A stretch of 32,422 nucleotides of DNA from an uncultured Verrucomicrobiota bacterium (lineage in GTDB: Bacteria > Verrucomicrobiota > Verrucomicrobiia > Limisphaerales > UBA9464). Of this stretch, positions 1 to 6,497 are shown piece by piece. The notes beneath the pieces are model-generated. The model searched no databases and had not been told where the DNA came from. It saw only the letters and a list, made by a program, of their open reading frames with translations. The stretch spans positions 1 through 32,422 of the forward strand of contig CAIWVP010000080.1 of NCBI GenBank assembly GCA_903916195.1, written 5' to 3'. A program made the position numbers and the translations under genes. The first letter of the stretch is position 1. Every line of letters starts with the position of its first letter.

Positions 1-342
1 AACCCGGTAGACCGTCGAGAAGGAGGCCTGGAACAGGCCCTTGTCGCAGGCCGTGACCGCCAGGATGCGGTGGGACAGGTCGACGTGTTCCTGACTCTTG
101 GCCATCGCAACGATCCGGACGACCTCTTCGGGCAGGATCCGGTGCAACGGCTCTTTGGGACCGGGCACCCGGTCGTCCAGTCCCCGGCCCTGGCGGGCCC
201 GCTGCTGCCAGCGGACGACCCGACGATGTCCGATCCTGAGGATCGTACAACTGCGTCGGGCCGACACGCCTTGCTGCTGGGAGGTCTCGATCACTGCGAG
301 GATGGCAAGTTTGGTTTCAGCCTTGATCCACAGCTTGGTCAT
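1..342 (-). CDS. IS3-type transposase OrfB, partial (runs off the left edge)
   Basis: The minus strand is open for 114 codons from an ATG at 342 to the window edge. The product begins MTKLWIKAETKLAILAVIET and continues with an arginine-rich segment (RIGHRRVVRWQQRARQGRGLDD) and a later LSHRILAVTACDKGLFQASFSTVYRV stretch. This is the helix-turn-helix plus start of the integrase-like region typical of IS3-family OrfB; the DDE residues would lie beyond the edge. The ATG overlaps the orfA stop (ATGA), and the frame is -1 relative to orfA, so it may be made by coupling or as an OrfAB fusion through a run of eight A in orfA. Family assignment is by recognition of the pattern; the exact IS group is not known. 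Confidence 0.72.
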   Translation of the reverse strand, partial: MTKLWIKAETKLAILAVIETSQQQGVSARRSCTILRIGHRRVVRWQQRARQGRGLDDRVPGPKEPLHRILPEEVVRIVAMAKSQEHVDLSHRILAVTACDKGLFQASFSTVYRV

Positions 343-701
343 CGGTCCCACGAACCCCCATTCGTTTTTTTTCGAAGGATGGCCAGTTCGACCGCCAGAT
401 CCGCCATGGCCCGATCCTTGTCCTGGAGCTCGCGCTTGATCGCGTCGTAGGCACTCGTGTCGACCGCCGCGCGCTTCCTCCCAGGTTTGGCGCTGAGGCG
501 TTGCAGGGCGCCTTCCTTGACCTGCTGCCGGATGCGGGCCAGATCCGTCGAGAAGAGCCCTTCCCGGCGCAGCAGCTCGCCCACGGGTTTGTTGGGCGAC
601 TGCGCTTCCAGGTAGATCTGGAATTTCTTCTCGGCCGTCAGGAACCGTCGCTTCGTCTTCGAGGCCTTCTCGGGCACCTCGGATGGTGTGGTTTTGGTCA
701 T
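339..701 (-). CDS. IS3-type transposase OrfA
   Basis: This 120-residue basic protein starts MTKTTPSEVPEKASKTKRRF and carries a helix-turn-helix segment (FQIYLEAQSPNKPVGELLRR, then EGLFSTDLARIRQQVKEGAL). It ends in a coiled leucine-zipper-like helix (YDAIKRELQDKDRAMADLAV). Length and layout match the OrfA DNA-binding subunit of IS3-family elements. The stop codon overlaps the orfB ATG. Near the 3' end the codons CGA-AAA-AAA-AC form an A8 slippery run, the classic -1 frameshift arrangement of this family. The next known gene upstream is unrelated, so it belongs to the element that continues off the left edge. Confidence 0.75.
   Translation of the reverse strand: MTKTTPSEVPEKASKTKRRFLTAEKKFQIYLEAQSPNKPVGELLRREGLFSTDLARIRQQVKEGALQRLSAKPGRKRAAVDTSAYDAIKRELQDKDRAMADLAVELAILRKKTNGGSWDR
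365..372 (-). promoter_or_regulatory. A8 slippery site for -1 programmed frameshifting
   Basis: Eight consecutive A on the minus strand (T8 on plus) lie 23 nt before the orfB ATG. Slipping back one base moves ribosomes from the orfA frame into the orfB frame. No stop codon lies in the -1 frame between the run and the orfB ATG (it reads N-E-W-G-F-V-G-P-M). A-runs of this kind are the established slippery signals of IS3-family elements; function here is inferred. Confidence 0.6.
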
Positions 702-730
702 TGTCGTCGCTTCCGTCCGCGACCGCCCAA

Positions 731-783
731 GGAGAGGGAATGGTTCCGGTCGCCCTACGGGCTCCCTACACCATTCCCTCTCC
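731..783. repeat. Long hairpin upstream of orfA
   Basis: A perfect 14-bp inverted repeat (731-744 GGAGAGGGAATGGT, complement at 770-783) encloses a 25-nt loop that itself contains GCCC-TAC-GGGC (752-762). It lies 30 bp upstream of the OrfA start. It could be a REP-like element or a structure protecting the transposase from read-through transcription. A possible element end, TGTCCCGCC read on the minus strand, lies near 837-845, but no partner terminal repeat is in the window. Confidence 0.5.
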
Positions 784-1052
784 CTCCACCTCGTAGCCTA
801 TTGTTTCCCTCCCCTGAGGTCACGGACTCAGAAACGGCGGGACAGTGAACTGCGGGAGAGCGGCGGGCAATCCGGCGCACACCTGCACGCAACACCAGGG
901 AGAGTCGCCGCTGCGTGGATCGTGGATCGAAAAGCATTCATTCCCTGCCCAATGGCAATCCGCCAGAACACTCCCAAAAATGTCATCTTCATATACCCCC
1001 TTAAAATAATCAATTGTAATCGCCCCAAAAAACGGTAGCGGTACCCCACTCC

Positions 1053-2087
1053 ATGAAAAAGTCACCCATCTCCACCACCAACAGCAGCTACAGAACGCTG
1101 TTGCTGACTTTAGGTGCGCTTTGCTCTTTTTGCTCGGGCCACTGCCAAACACCTCCATTGGGGCTTCAGATGGAATTAGTGCCGAAACTGACGGTGGTCG
1201 GGCCGGTTGGCAGCCAAGCACGGGTTGAGTCGGCAAAGAGTCTGAGCGGTCCATGGACGACGTGGACGAATGTGGCGGTGAGTGCCGAAGGAGCGGTGTT
1301 GGTTGATTTGTCACCAGGGTCAGCGACTCACTTCTACCGGGCGGTGGCTGACCCGGTGGGGTTCGTATGGATTCCGCCTGGGACGTTCGTGATGGGGAGT
1401 CCAACCAATGAGCCTGGCCGCGTCTTGTTTTTTTCGGGGGGAAGTATCAGCGAGGAGCAGCACACAGTTACCCTCACCCGTGGGTTCTGGCTGAGCGACC
1501 ACGAGGTGACGCAGTCGGAGTTCCAGTCTGTCATGGGAAAGGCTCCGTCGAATTTCAAAGGTGCTCCTGACCGGCCTGTGGAGACCGTGAGTTGGGGAGA
1601 TGCCATGGCCTATTGTCAGGAACTTACGGCACGCGAGCGAGCCGCCGGAAGGATATCGGTGCAGCAGACCTACCGATTGCCCACAGAGGCCGAATGGGAA
1701 TATGCGGCGCGGGCGGGTTCGTCAGCAGCACGGTACGGTGCATTGGACTCAATTGCTTGGTTTCTCGAAAAGTCCGGGAACCAGACGCACCCCGTGAGGC
1801 AGCTACCCCCCAACGCTTGGGGCCTCTATGACATGTACGGCAACGTCTCTGAGCTGTGCCTCGACTATGTCCCCATCGGTTTTGGTTATCCCACCGGTAT
1901 GACGGACCCTGTCGGTTGTTGTGGGGACCAATACGATCCGATGATTGTCCGAGGAGGCTCTTGGCAATCCTCGGGGAACGAGGACCGCTTCATCCAGCTC
2001 AGGGCAGCAGCCCGGGAATCTGTGATGCAGGACAACCGGGGTAGCGCACAGATCGGCTTCCGCCCCGTCCTCAGTGCGGTTCGTTGA
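1053..2087 (+). CDS. Secreted SUMF1/FGE-sulfatase-type protein
   Basis: The 344-residue product has a hydrophobic N-terminus (about 14-29) that looks like a signal peptide. Residues 38-98 form a small beta domain of the kind common in verrucomicrobial secreted proteins (ending THFYRAV). A formylglycine-generating-enzyme-like (SUMF1) domain fills about 103-342. The SUMF1 landmarks are FVWIPPGTFVMGS, DHEVTQSEFQSVMG, RPVETVSWGDAMAYC, RLPTEAEWEYAARAG, YDMYGNVSELC, VRGGSW and a final GFRP. The family includes oxidases that convert sulfatase cysteine to formylglycine and many non-catalytic C-type-lectin-fold relatives. The usual E-W-C/V-W-E-W motif is here S-E-L-C, so catalysis is uncertain. The ATG at 1053 has no strong ribosome-binding site. 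No sulfatase gene is nearby. Confidence 0.85.
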   Translation: MKKSPISTTNSSYRTLLLTLGALCSFCSGHCQTPPLGLQMELVPKLTVVGPVGSQARVESAKSLSGPWTTWTNVAVSAEGAVLVDLSPGSATHFYRAVADPVGFVWIPPGTFVMGSPTNEPGRVLFFSGGSISEEQHTVTLTRGFWLSDHEVTQSEFQSVMGKAPSNFKGAPDRPVETVSWGDAMAYCQELTARERAAGRISVQQTYRLPTEAEWEYAARAGSSAARYGALDSIAWFLEKSGNQTHPVRQLPPNAWGLYDMYGNVSELCLDYVPIGFGYPTGMTDPVGCCGDQYDPMIVRGGSWQSSGNEDRFIQLRAAARESVMQDNRGSAQIGFRPVLSAVR

Positions 2088-2099
2088 GACCAGCTCAAC
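2083..2099. terminator. Weak hairpin at the end of the SUMF1 gene
   Basis: GTTGAG (2083-2088), a 5-nt loop and CTCAAC (2094-2099) form a 6-bp stem overlapping the TGA. No T-tract follows, so it is at best a weak terminator. Confidence 0.25.
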
Positions 2100-2121
2100 C
2101 CCACTCAGAACCTAGCCGGTT

Positions 2122-2260
2122 TCAGTAACGCTGACGCGGGGAGGCCTCTTCGAGGGCAACCGCATCCTGTCGGCCCACCTTAGCCCTGATGGAACCTAGT
2201 TCTGGATCATCACCGAGGCGGACCGGAGTGCGACGGCCGTCCTGTTCCAGAAGACTACAG
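2122..2260 (+). pseudogene. Decayed ORF remnant with in-frame stop
   Basis: One plus-strand frame reads GGLFEGNRILSAHLSPDGT, a TAG at 2197-2199, then FWIITEADRSATAVLF before degenerating. The text across the stop reads like one protein segment, as if a codon became TAG. No start codon or full domain remains and I cannot name the family. The rest of the gene-free stretch 2088-2588 shows nothing convincing beyond A/T-rich sequence just before the next gene. Confidence 0.35.
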
Positions 2261-2588
2261 ATTCAACAAGGCCACCGGAGACCGGGCTCCACTCGCACGG
2301 GAAGGGCCGCGACCGAGGGGCGCTTCGCTTCGGCCCTTTCCGGCTCTGCTCCAGTCTCTGCCGGCACAATAGACCAGCGGCAATTTTCGTCGGACACCCA
2401 GGGGCGACCTGGGTGGTGAAGTGGGACGATTCGCCCCCGACACGGTCAGGGATGTCGTTGGGAATAGCCCTTGACGGTTCAATTGCCCAAAAGTTTTCCG
2501 CTGGATATTTCGGGCCGATTTTGCAAATTACGCAAACTCCTGAAAGACCGTTTCCTAGGAGCCGTCACTCCGTCACTGGAGAAAATCT

Positions 2589-3059
2589 ATGGCACTTACA
2601 AAATGTCCAGAGTGTAGCAAAGAGGTATCTTCTCAAGCCGTAGCTTGTCCTCACTGCGGGTTTCCGCTGGCCAATGCGTCGAAGGACTCCGCGGAGGTTG
2701 AGCAGCCGAAGGTAGAGGCCTTGCCGAAATCCACTGCGGCATCGCCACCCCAAAAACCAACGCCCGGCTGCGGCTGCGGTGGCTGTTTATCGATAATGCT
2801 CCTCATCTTAGGGGTTGGTAGCATTATCATGGGTGTTTTTGGTTTTACGAAACAGAAGCCAACAGGACAGGACACGGTGATTACACGGGGCTGGCTGCGG
2901 GCGGCTATCGAGAAGAAGCCAGAGTTGGAAATTAAGAAGAATTTTGCCGAGGGACCGGCTGACTCTGATGAGAGGTGGGGACAGGCTATTTTTGGCATTG
3001 TTTGCGCTGGAGGCGGCCTTTGGATCCTCAGGGCTAGTTATGGGACACCGAAGCCGTAG
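2589..3059 (+). CDS. Zinc-ribbon membrane protein
   Basis: The 156-residue product starts MALTKCPECSKEVSSQAVAC followed by PHCG, giving a CxxC-x10-CxxC zinc ribbon at residues 6-23. A flexible Pro/Lys/Ala segment follows, then Gly-Cys-rich GCGCGGC (60-66). There is a transmembrane helix at about 67-86, a polar loop, and a second hydrophobic helix at about 131-147. Such zinc-ribbon/TM proteins are common and mostly uncharacterised. GGAG at 2578-2581 sits 7 nt before the ATG and supports the start. The last codons abut the decayed integrase on the opposite strand, so the natural C-terminus may have been altered by that junction. Confidence 0.75.
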   Translation: MALTKCPECSKEVSSQAVACPHCGFPLANASKDSAEVEQPKVEALPKSTAASPPQKPTPGCGCGGCLSIMLLILGVGSIIMGVFGFTKQKPTGQDTVITRGWLRAAIEKKPELEIKKNFAEGPADSDERWGQAIFGIVCAGGGLWILRASYGTPKP

Positions 3060-3530
3060 GCGATTCCCGCGTTGACGTGGGTGCGATGGATTTGAGGGAG
3101 CGGCAGGGCTCTGAGGCGCGCCGTCCACCATGCGATGTGGGCTCGTTCCTTGCGGAAAGTGGCGGGGCGCTTGGTGCTGGAGACTTCCGACAGGTACCGG
3201 GCCCCGATTTCTGCGAACGAAGGGCAGCGTCCATCGGTGGGATGCTCCGCTTGCTGGCTTCGGTTTTGAGGTTTTGAAGTGCGGCCTTGGCGGCAGGGAC
3301 CGTCGTCACGCCTTCCAGACTGCGGAAGGTATCCCGGGCGCGTCTGGCGTGGTCGGTGGCTGAAAATCGGGCATAGAAGACCTCGCCTCTCTTCCAGAGA
3401 GCGCGAACGCGCGAACGCGCGACTTGCGTCCATCGAAGACCTGTTCGTAACGTGCTGCGCTGGCTTTGCCAGGGGCGTTTTTGGGCTCGGAACGGCTTCC
3501 TTTCGTTTCGTCCCCTTTTATTGTCCGCTA
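3060..3530 (-). pseudogene. Tyrosine integrase, N-terminal part only, several frameshifts
   Basis: Read leftward, integrase-like text appears in three frames: NERKPFRAQK, then PGKASAARYEQVFDGRKSRV, then LWKRGEVFYARFSATDHARR through EGVTTVPAAKAALQNL, then FAEIGARYLSEVSSTKRPAT through ARLRALPLPQIHRTHVNAG. The last piece is the SAM-like core-binding domain of phage-type integrases; the catalytic domain with its R-H-R-Y residues is absent. One shift is caused by an 8-bp tandem duplication at 3401-3422. The gene lies on the 5' side of tRNA-Leu and reads away from it, whereas an island inserted at a tRNA 3' end would normally have its integrase on the other side. It is clearly non-functional and is probably a relic of a separate element. 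Confidence 0.7.
3401..3422. repeat. 8-bp tandem duplication inside the integrase relic
   Basis: The unit CGAACGCG is repeated directly, so the tract has period 8 over 22 bp. Removing one copy restores the frame from FDGRKSRVRA into LWKRGEVF. It is therefore a small mutational duplication that broke the reading frame. Confidence 0.65.
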
Positions 3531-3600
3531 CCGTGATAGCAGCAAGGCGGCAAGAAGAGACGTGGCGTAAGTATTTGCTGTGCAACGTTGTAAAGTCGTC

Positions 3601-3708
<108 letters not shown>

Positions 3709-3767
3709 AAGCGTCACTTGTAGCGCCGGTATGCACGGTGGGGCGTGAGGGTCATGGTGTCGGGGAT

Positions 3768-3929
3768 ATGACGTTGATGCTTGGAACGACGGCCCTGCTG
3801 AAAATCGACGTGAAGGGGCGGGTCCGGACGCCTGCGGCGAAGCGGGAGGAGATCCTGCGGGAGTTCGACCGCAGTGGAGCCTGCGGGGTGGAGTTCGCGC
3901 GGCGGCTCAACGCGTCACGCGGAACGTGA
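3768..3929 (+). pseudogene. Truncated IS66-type accessory protein (TnpA-like) fragment
   Basis: The frame reads KIDVKGRVRTPAAKREEILR then EFDRSGACGVEFARRLNAS. This matches the N-terminus of the small helix-turn-helix proteins that precede transposases of IS66-type elements in this phylum. It breaks off at about 3905 where the 3' end of the convergent membrane-protein gene begins. No TnpB or TnpC follows. The ATG at 3768 is the simplest start; an upstream in-frame start at 3738 is possible. Confidence 0.5.
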
Positions 3930-5253
3930 TGTCCGGCGCGTTGTCCGAGGTGGAGATCGGGCCGCCGTCGTCCTTCAGGTCGCGACCGACGCTGTAGAGG
4001 ACATAGCTGCGGTCGAGCTTACGGAAACGTAACGGGGCCGCGGCGTAGATATCTTGCGGCACGCGATTGAGGAACCCGGGCACCAGCACATCGAGCGTGG
4101 GTGGTAGTTCGTCGTCGTGCTCCAGCCGATAGCGCTCGATGGCAAGCGCGGCGTGGGCGGCGCGGTTGCGGACCTGGTTTTGTGGATCCTGCTCCAAGGC
4201 GCTGAAGAAGCGCGGCATGACCGCGGCGCTGAACCGGGTCCTCCAATAGTGGTCCTGGATCCACCGCTGCGTCTCCGCCTGCGCGGTCGTCAGTAGCCGC
4301 TCGCGTTGGGCCGGGTCGCCGCGAACGATCTCCAAGTAGCGCACCATCCGACGGGCGTAGAAGGGGAAGTCCTGCCGCTGGAGCCCGGCGGCCGCGAAGA
4401 ACTGGACGTAGAGGCCATCGGCCAATTCCCGGAGGCTCCCCGGCGGTCCCTTGCTGAGGACGGTGTCGCGGAAGACGGTTCCCGGGGTCTCGGAAAGGGC
4501 ACGCGCGTAACAGAGCTCCGCGACGATGGCCCGTTCCGCGAGGTCGGTCGTCCAGCCACGGTCCAGCGCGGTCTGCAAGCCGCGCAGTTCCGGGTCCGTG
4601 AACCGCGCGTGGTGGAGCGCCCCCTCCAGACTGGTGAGCGTGATGCCGAAGACGGCTTGGTGAAAGATGGCCGCGACAAGGTTCGGCGGCGCTCCCAAGC
4701 AGCGCGCCAGCGCCAGCGCATCGCCGATGCTTTCCGCCGCCTCCGCGGATCGTTGCCCGCGCGAGGCGCATCCGGTCCGCAGGTCAAGCAGGCGCGCGGC
4801 TTGGATGAAGTCGAAGGCGCTCGGGCCGTCTGGCGCTCCGCCCGGGACCAGATTCGGGACCAGCAGGAGCCGCGGGCGCTGCAGGACCGCGTGCAGGACC
4901 GCGAAGGCGGCGGCGTTGGTGGCCGTCACCGCTTCGGCGGCGGTCCGCTCAGCCCCGCTCCACGGGACGACCGGATCGCGGCCGGAGTCGAAGACCTTGG
5001 ACAAAGCTTCGTCGAACCCATCGCTCGACATGCGTCCCAAGGTCGCTTGAAGCGCGGGCCCGGCATTCTCACTGGCCGGGATGGACGGAAGCCGCGCGTT
5101 CATCTCCGCCCAGCTGGTCGGATGGCCCATGCGGCGCAGCGCGGCGAGTTCCGCGCTGGCGGTGCCCTCCGTGGACGGTCGCCCAACCCAAAGCAGCACC
5201 AGCAGGCCGACGGCGGCCAAGCCGAGGCTCCATTTCAATCGGGGATGTTTCAT
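3907..5253 (-). CDS. Membrane-anchored protein with T2SS-G-like C-terminal tail
   Basis: The 448-residue product begins MKHPRLKWSLGLAAVGLLVL, a positively charged start followed by one hydrophobic helix (about 8-24). This makes it a signal-anchored or secreted protein. The long middle is Ala/Leu-rich and helical with no recognised catalytic motif. The C-terminus (about 370-448) has RYRLEHDDELPPTLDVLVPG, FLNRVPQDIY, then YVLYSVGRDLKDDGG and DITF. That is the layout of the type II secretion G / planctomycete-verrucomicrobial tail domain. Function is unknown. It lies first in the island and is convergent with the IS66-type fragment. Confidence 0.7.
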   Translation of the reverse strand: MKHPRLKWSLGLAAVGLLVLLWVGRPSTEGTASAELAALRRMGHPTSWAEMNARLPSIPASENAGPALQATLGRMSSDGFDEALSKVFDSGRDPVVPWSGAERTAAEAVTATNAAAFAVLHAVLQRPRLLLVPNLVPGGAPDGPSAFDFIQAARLLDLRTGCASRGQRSAEAAESIGDALALARCLGAPPNLVAAIFHQAVFGITLTSLEGALHHARFTDPELRGLQTALDRGWTTDLAERAIVAELCYARALSETPGTVFRDTVLSKGPPGSLRELADGLYVQFFAAAGLQRQDFPFYARRMVRYLEIVRGDPAQRERLLTTAQAETQRWIQDHYWRTRFSAAVMPRFFSALEQDPQNQVRNRAAHAALAIERYRLEHDDELPPTLDVLVPGFLNRVPQDIYAAAPLRFRKLDRSYVLYSVGRDLKDDGGPISTSDNAPDITFRVTR

Positions 5254-5307
5254 GCACCGGAAGCGCCCCGTTCAACCGAAGCGGACCGCCGTCCCAAGCT
5301 AGCGGGT

Positions 5308-5343
5308 GCCGTCGTCCCGCCTATCGCTGAAAAGCGTGACGTC
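5308..5343. repeat. 36-bp direct repeat, copy 1
   Basis: This copy is identical over 36 bp to 5381-5416, offset by 73 bp. It contains CGCT-GAAA-AGCG, a 4-bp stem with a GNRA-type tetraloop, and ends in the palindrome GACGTC. The sequences between the copies are not repeated. Only two copies exist, so this is not a CRISPR array; it may be a dispersed intergenic repeat. Confidence 0.6.
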
Positions 5344-5380
5344 CGGGCCCCGCCCTGCAGGTGACGGTCGAGAGCGCCAG

Positions 5381-5416
5381 GCCGTCGTCCCGCCTATCGC
5401 TGAAAAGCGTGACGTC
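5381..5416. repeat. 36-bp direct repeat, copy 2
   Basis: This is the second perfect copy of the repeat at 5308-5343. Its right end overlaps the stop codon (5417-5415) of the frameshifted minus-strand ORF. That suggests the repeat family sits at gene 3' ends. Confidence 0.6.
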
Positions 5417-5868
5417 AGCCCCCGCTCCGCGCGTCGAGGAAGCACTTCAGCTCGGTCGCCCTCGTGCCGCCGAAGCCGGCCACCGGCTCAATCTGCTCGA
5501 TGCTGGCGAGCCGCAGCCGCTGCGGACCTGGCGTGTCGGTGGCTGGTGAACCACCACGTCGGCAGCTCCGTCACGCTCCGGGCGGGTTCCAAGGCCAACC
5601 AGAGCAGCCGTACCAAGGCCGCGCGGAGATGGACCGCGCCGGACCCCAGCGGCCCGTGGCATTCCCAGTCGTCTTCCTGCGCCGACAGCACCGTGAGTTC
5701 CAACGCGGCGGGCGTCGGCCGCCACGCGAAGAACTTCGGCGGTGCCGGCCAGGCACCCGCCCGGTTGAACCGGGGCCGAAGCGCCAGCAACAGTTCGCGC
5801 TTCCCGGTCGGACAGCCCTTGTCCCTGTGAACAAGGCAGCGTTGACGGCGCCCTAGACTACTGGTCAT
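5415..5868 (-). pseudogene. Unknown ORF divergent from lexA, single frameshift
   Basis: Reading left from an ATG at 5868 inside the operator palindrome, the frame gives GKRELLLALRPRFNRAGAWP, APPKFFAWRPTPAALELTVL, SAQEDDWECHGPLGSGAVHL and LPTWWFTSH. The frame is then lost near 5538-5541. The next frame continues sensibly as DTPGPQRLRLASIEQIEPVA then GFGGTRATELKCFLDARSGG and a TGA at 5417-5415. Joining the two gives about 150 residues. I do not recognise the family. The shift needs only one extra base, so it could be a real mutation, a sequencing error or, less likely, recoding. Its position makes it a candidate member of the LexA regulon. Confidence 0.45.
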
Positions 5869-5880
5869 GTGACCAGTAGT
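5857..5880. promoter_or_regulatory. LexA-type operator: perfect 11-2-11 palindrome
   Basis: ACTACTGGTCA (5857-5867), a TG spacer, and the exact complement TGACCAGTAGT (5870-5880) end on the second base of the lexA GTG start. A repressor bound here would cover the start region of lexA and also the ATG of the divergent ORF at 5868. LexA genes are usually autoregulated through such dyads. That this LexA binds it is inferred. A TTGACG at 5842-5847 could be a -35 box; transcription would then start almost at the GTG, giving a leaderless message. Confidence 0.65.
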
Positions 5881-6493
5881 GATTGAGCCCACCCAAAAGC
5901 AACGAGCCGTGCTCGATTTCATCACCGGACGCATGCAGCAGGGCCACCCGTGCCCCAGCCTGCGGGAGATCGCGGCGCACTTCGGCTTCGGCAATGCCTA
6001 CGCGGCGTCCTGTCACGTCGATGCGCTCGTCGCCAAAGGGGCGCTGATCCGTGACCCCGGCAAGGCCCGTTCCCTGCGTCCCACGGCGGCGATCCCACGG
6101 CATCGCACGGCGGAGATCCCCATCTTCGGCAGCATCCCTGCCGGGTTCGGGGAGGACCGGGAAGAGGAGGCGGAGGGCTGCATCGCGGTGGACTTGGACG
6201 CACTGCAACTGAAGCCCACGGCCCGGACGTTCGCCCTACGGGTGAAGGGCGATTCGATGACCGGCAAAGGCATCCTCGACGGCGACTTGGTGCTCTTGGA
6301 GCACGGCGCGGAGGCACGGCATGGGCAAGTCGTGGCCGCGCTCATCGACGGCAAGAGCACGCTGAAGACCTACGTGGTGAAGAACCGGCGGCCGTTCCTA
6401 AGGGCCGAGAACCCGAAGTATCCCGATCTGATGCCGGCCGACGAACTCATGGTGCAGGGCGTGTTCGTGGCGCTCATCCGCAAGGCCCGATGA
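5879..6493 (+). CDS. lexA: LexA-type SOS repressor / autopeptidase
   Basis: The 204-residue product has a winged-helix DNA-binding domain (1-67; TQKQRAVLDFITGRMQQGHP, CPSLREIAAHFGFGNAYAAS) and an S24 peptidase-like C-terminal domain. All autocleavage parts are visible: the Ala88-Gly89 bond in IFGSIPAGFGE, nucleophile Ser126 in VKGDSMTGKGILDGDLVLLE, and general base Lys163 in GKSTLKTY. On SOS induction RecA-ssDNA triggers self-cleavage in this family. The start is GTG at 5879 with no Shine-Dalgarno sequence, overlapping a perfect operator palindrome. The stop is 4 nt before the polymerase-fusion gene, so the two form an operon and the polymerase is probably its main target. This may be a dedicated cassette LexA separate from a chromosomal one. 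Confidence 0.92.
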   Translation: MIEPTQKQRAVLDFITGRMQQGHPCPSLREIAAHFGFGNAYAASCHVDALVAKGALIRDPGKARSLRPTAAIPRHRTAEIPIFGSIPAGFGEDREEEAEGCIAVDLDALQLKPTARTFALRVKGDSMTGKGILDGDLVLLEHGAEARHGQVVAALIDGKSTLKTYVVKNRRPFLRAENPKYPDLMPADELMVQGVFVALIRKAR

Positions 6494-6497
6494 CCCC

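Noticed and set aside
4306-5364. 352-codon plus-strand ORF opposite the 448-residue membrane protein
   Set aside because: It is an Arg/Gly-rich shadow. The minus-strand frame has a signal anchor and a recognisable C-terminal domain.
5308-5416. CRISPR array
   Set aside because: Only two 36-bp repeats with one 37-bp spacer exist and no cas genes are in the window; the repeats abut gene ends instead.
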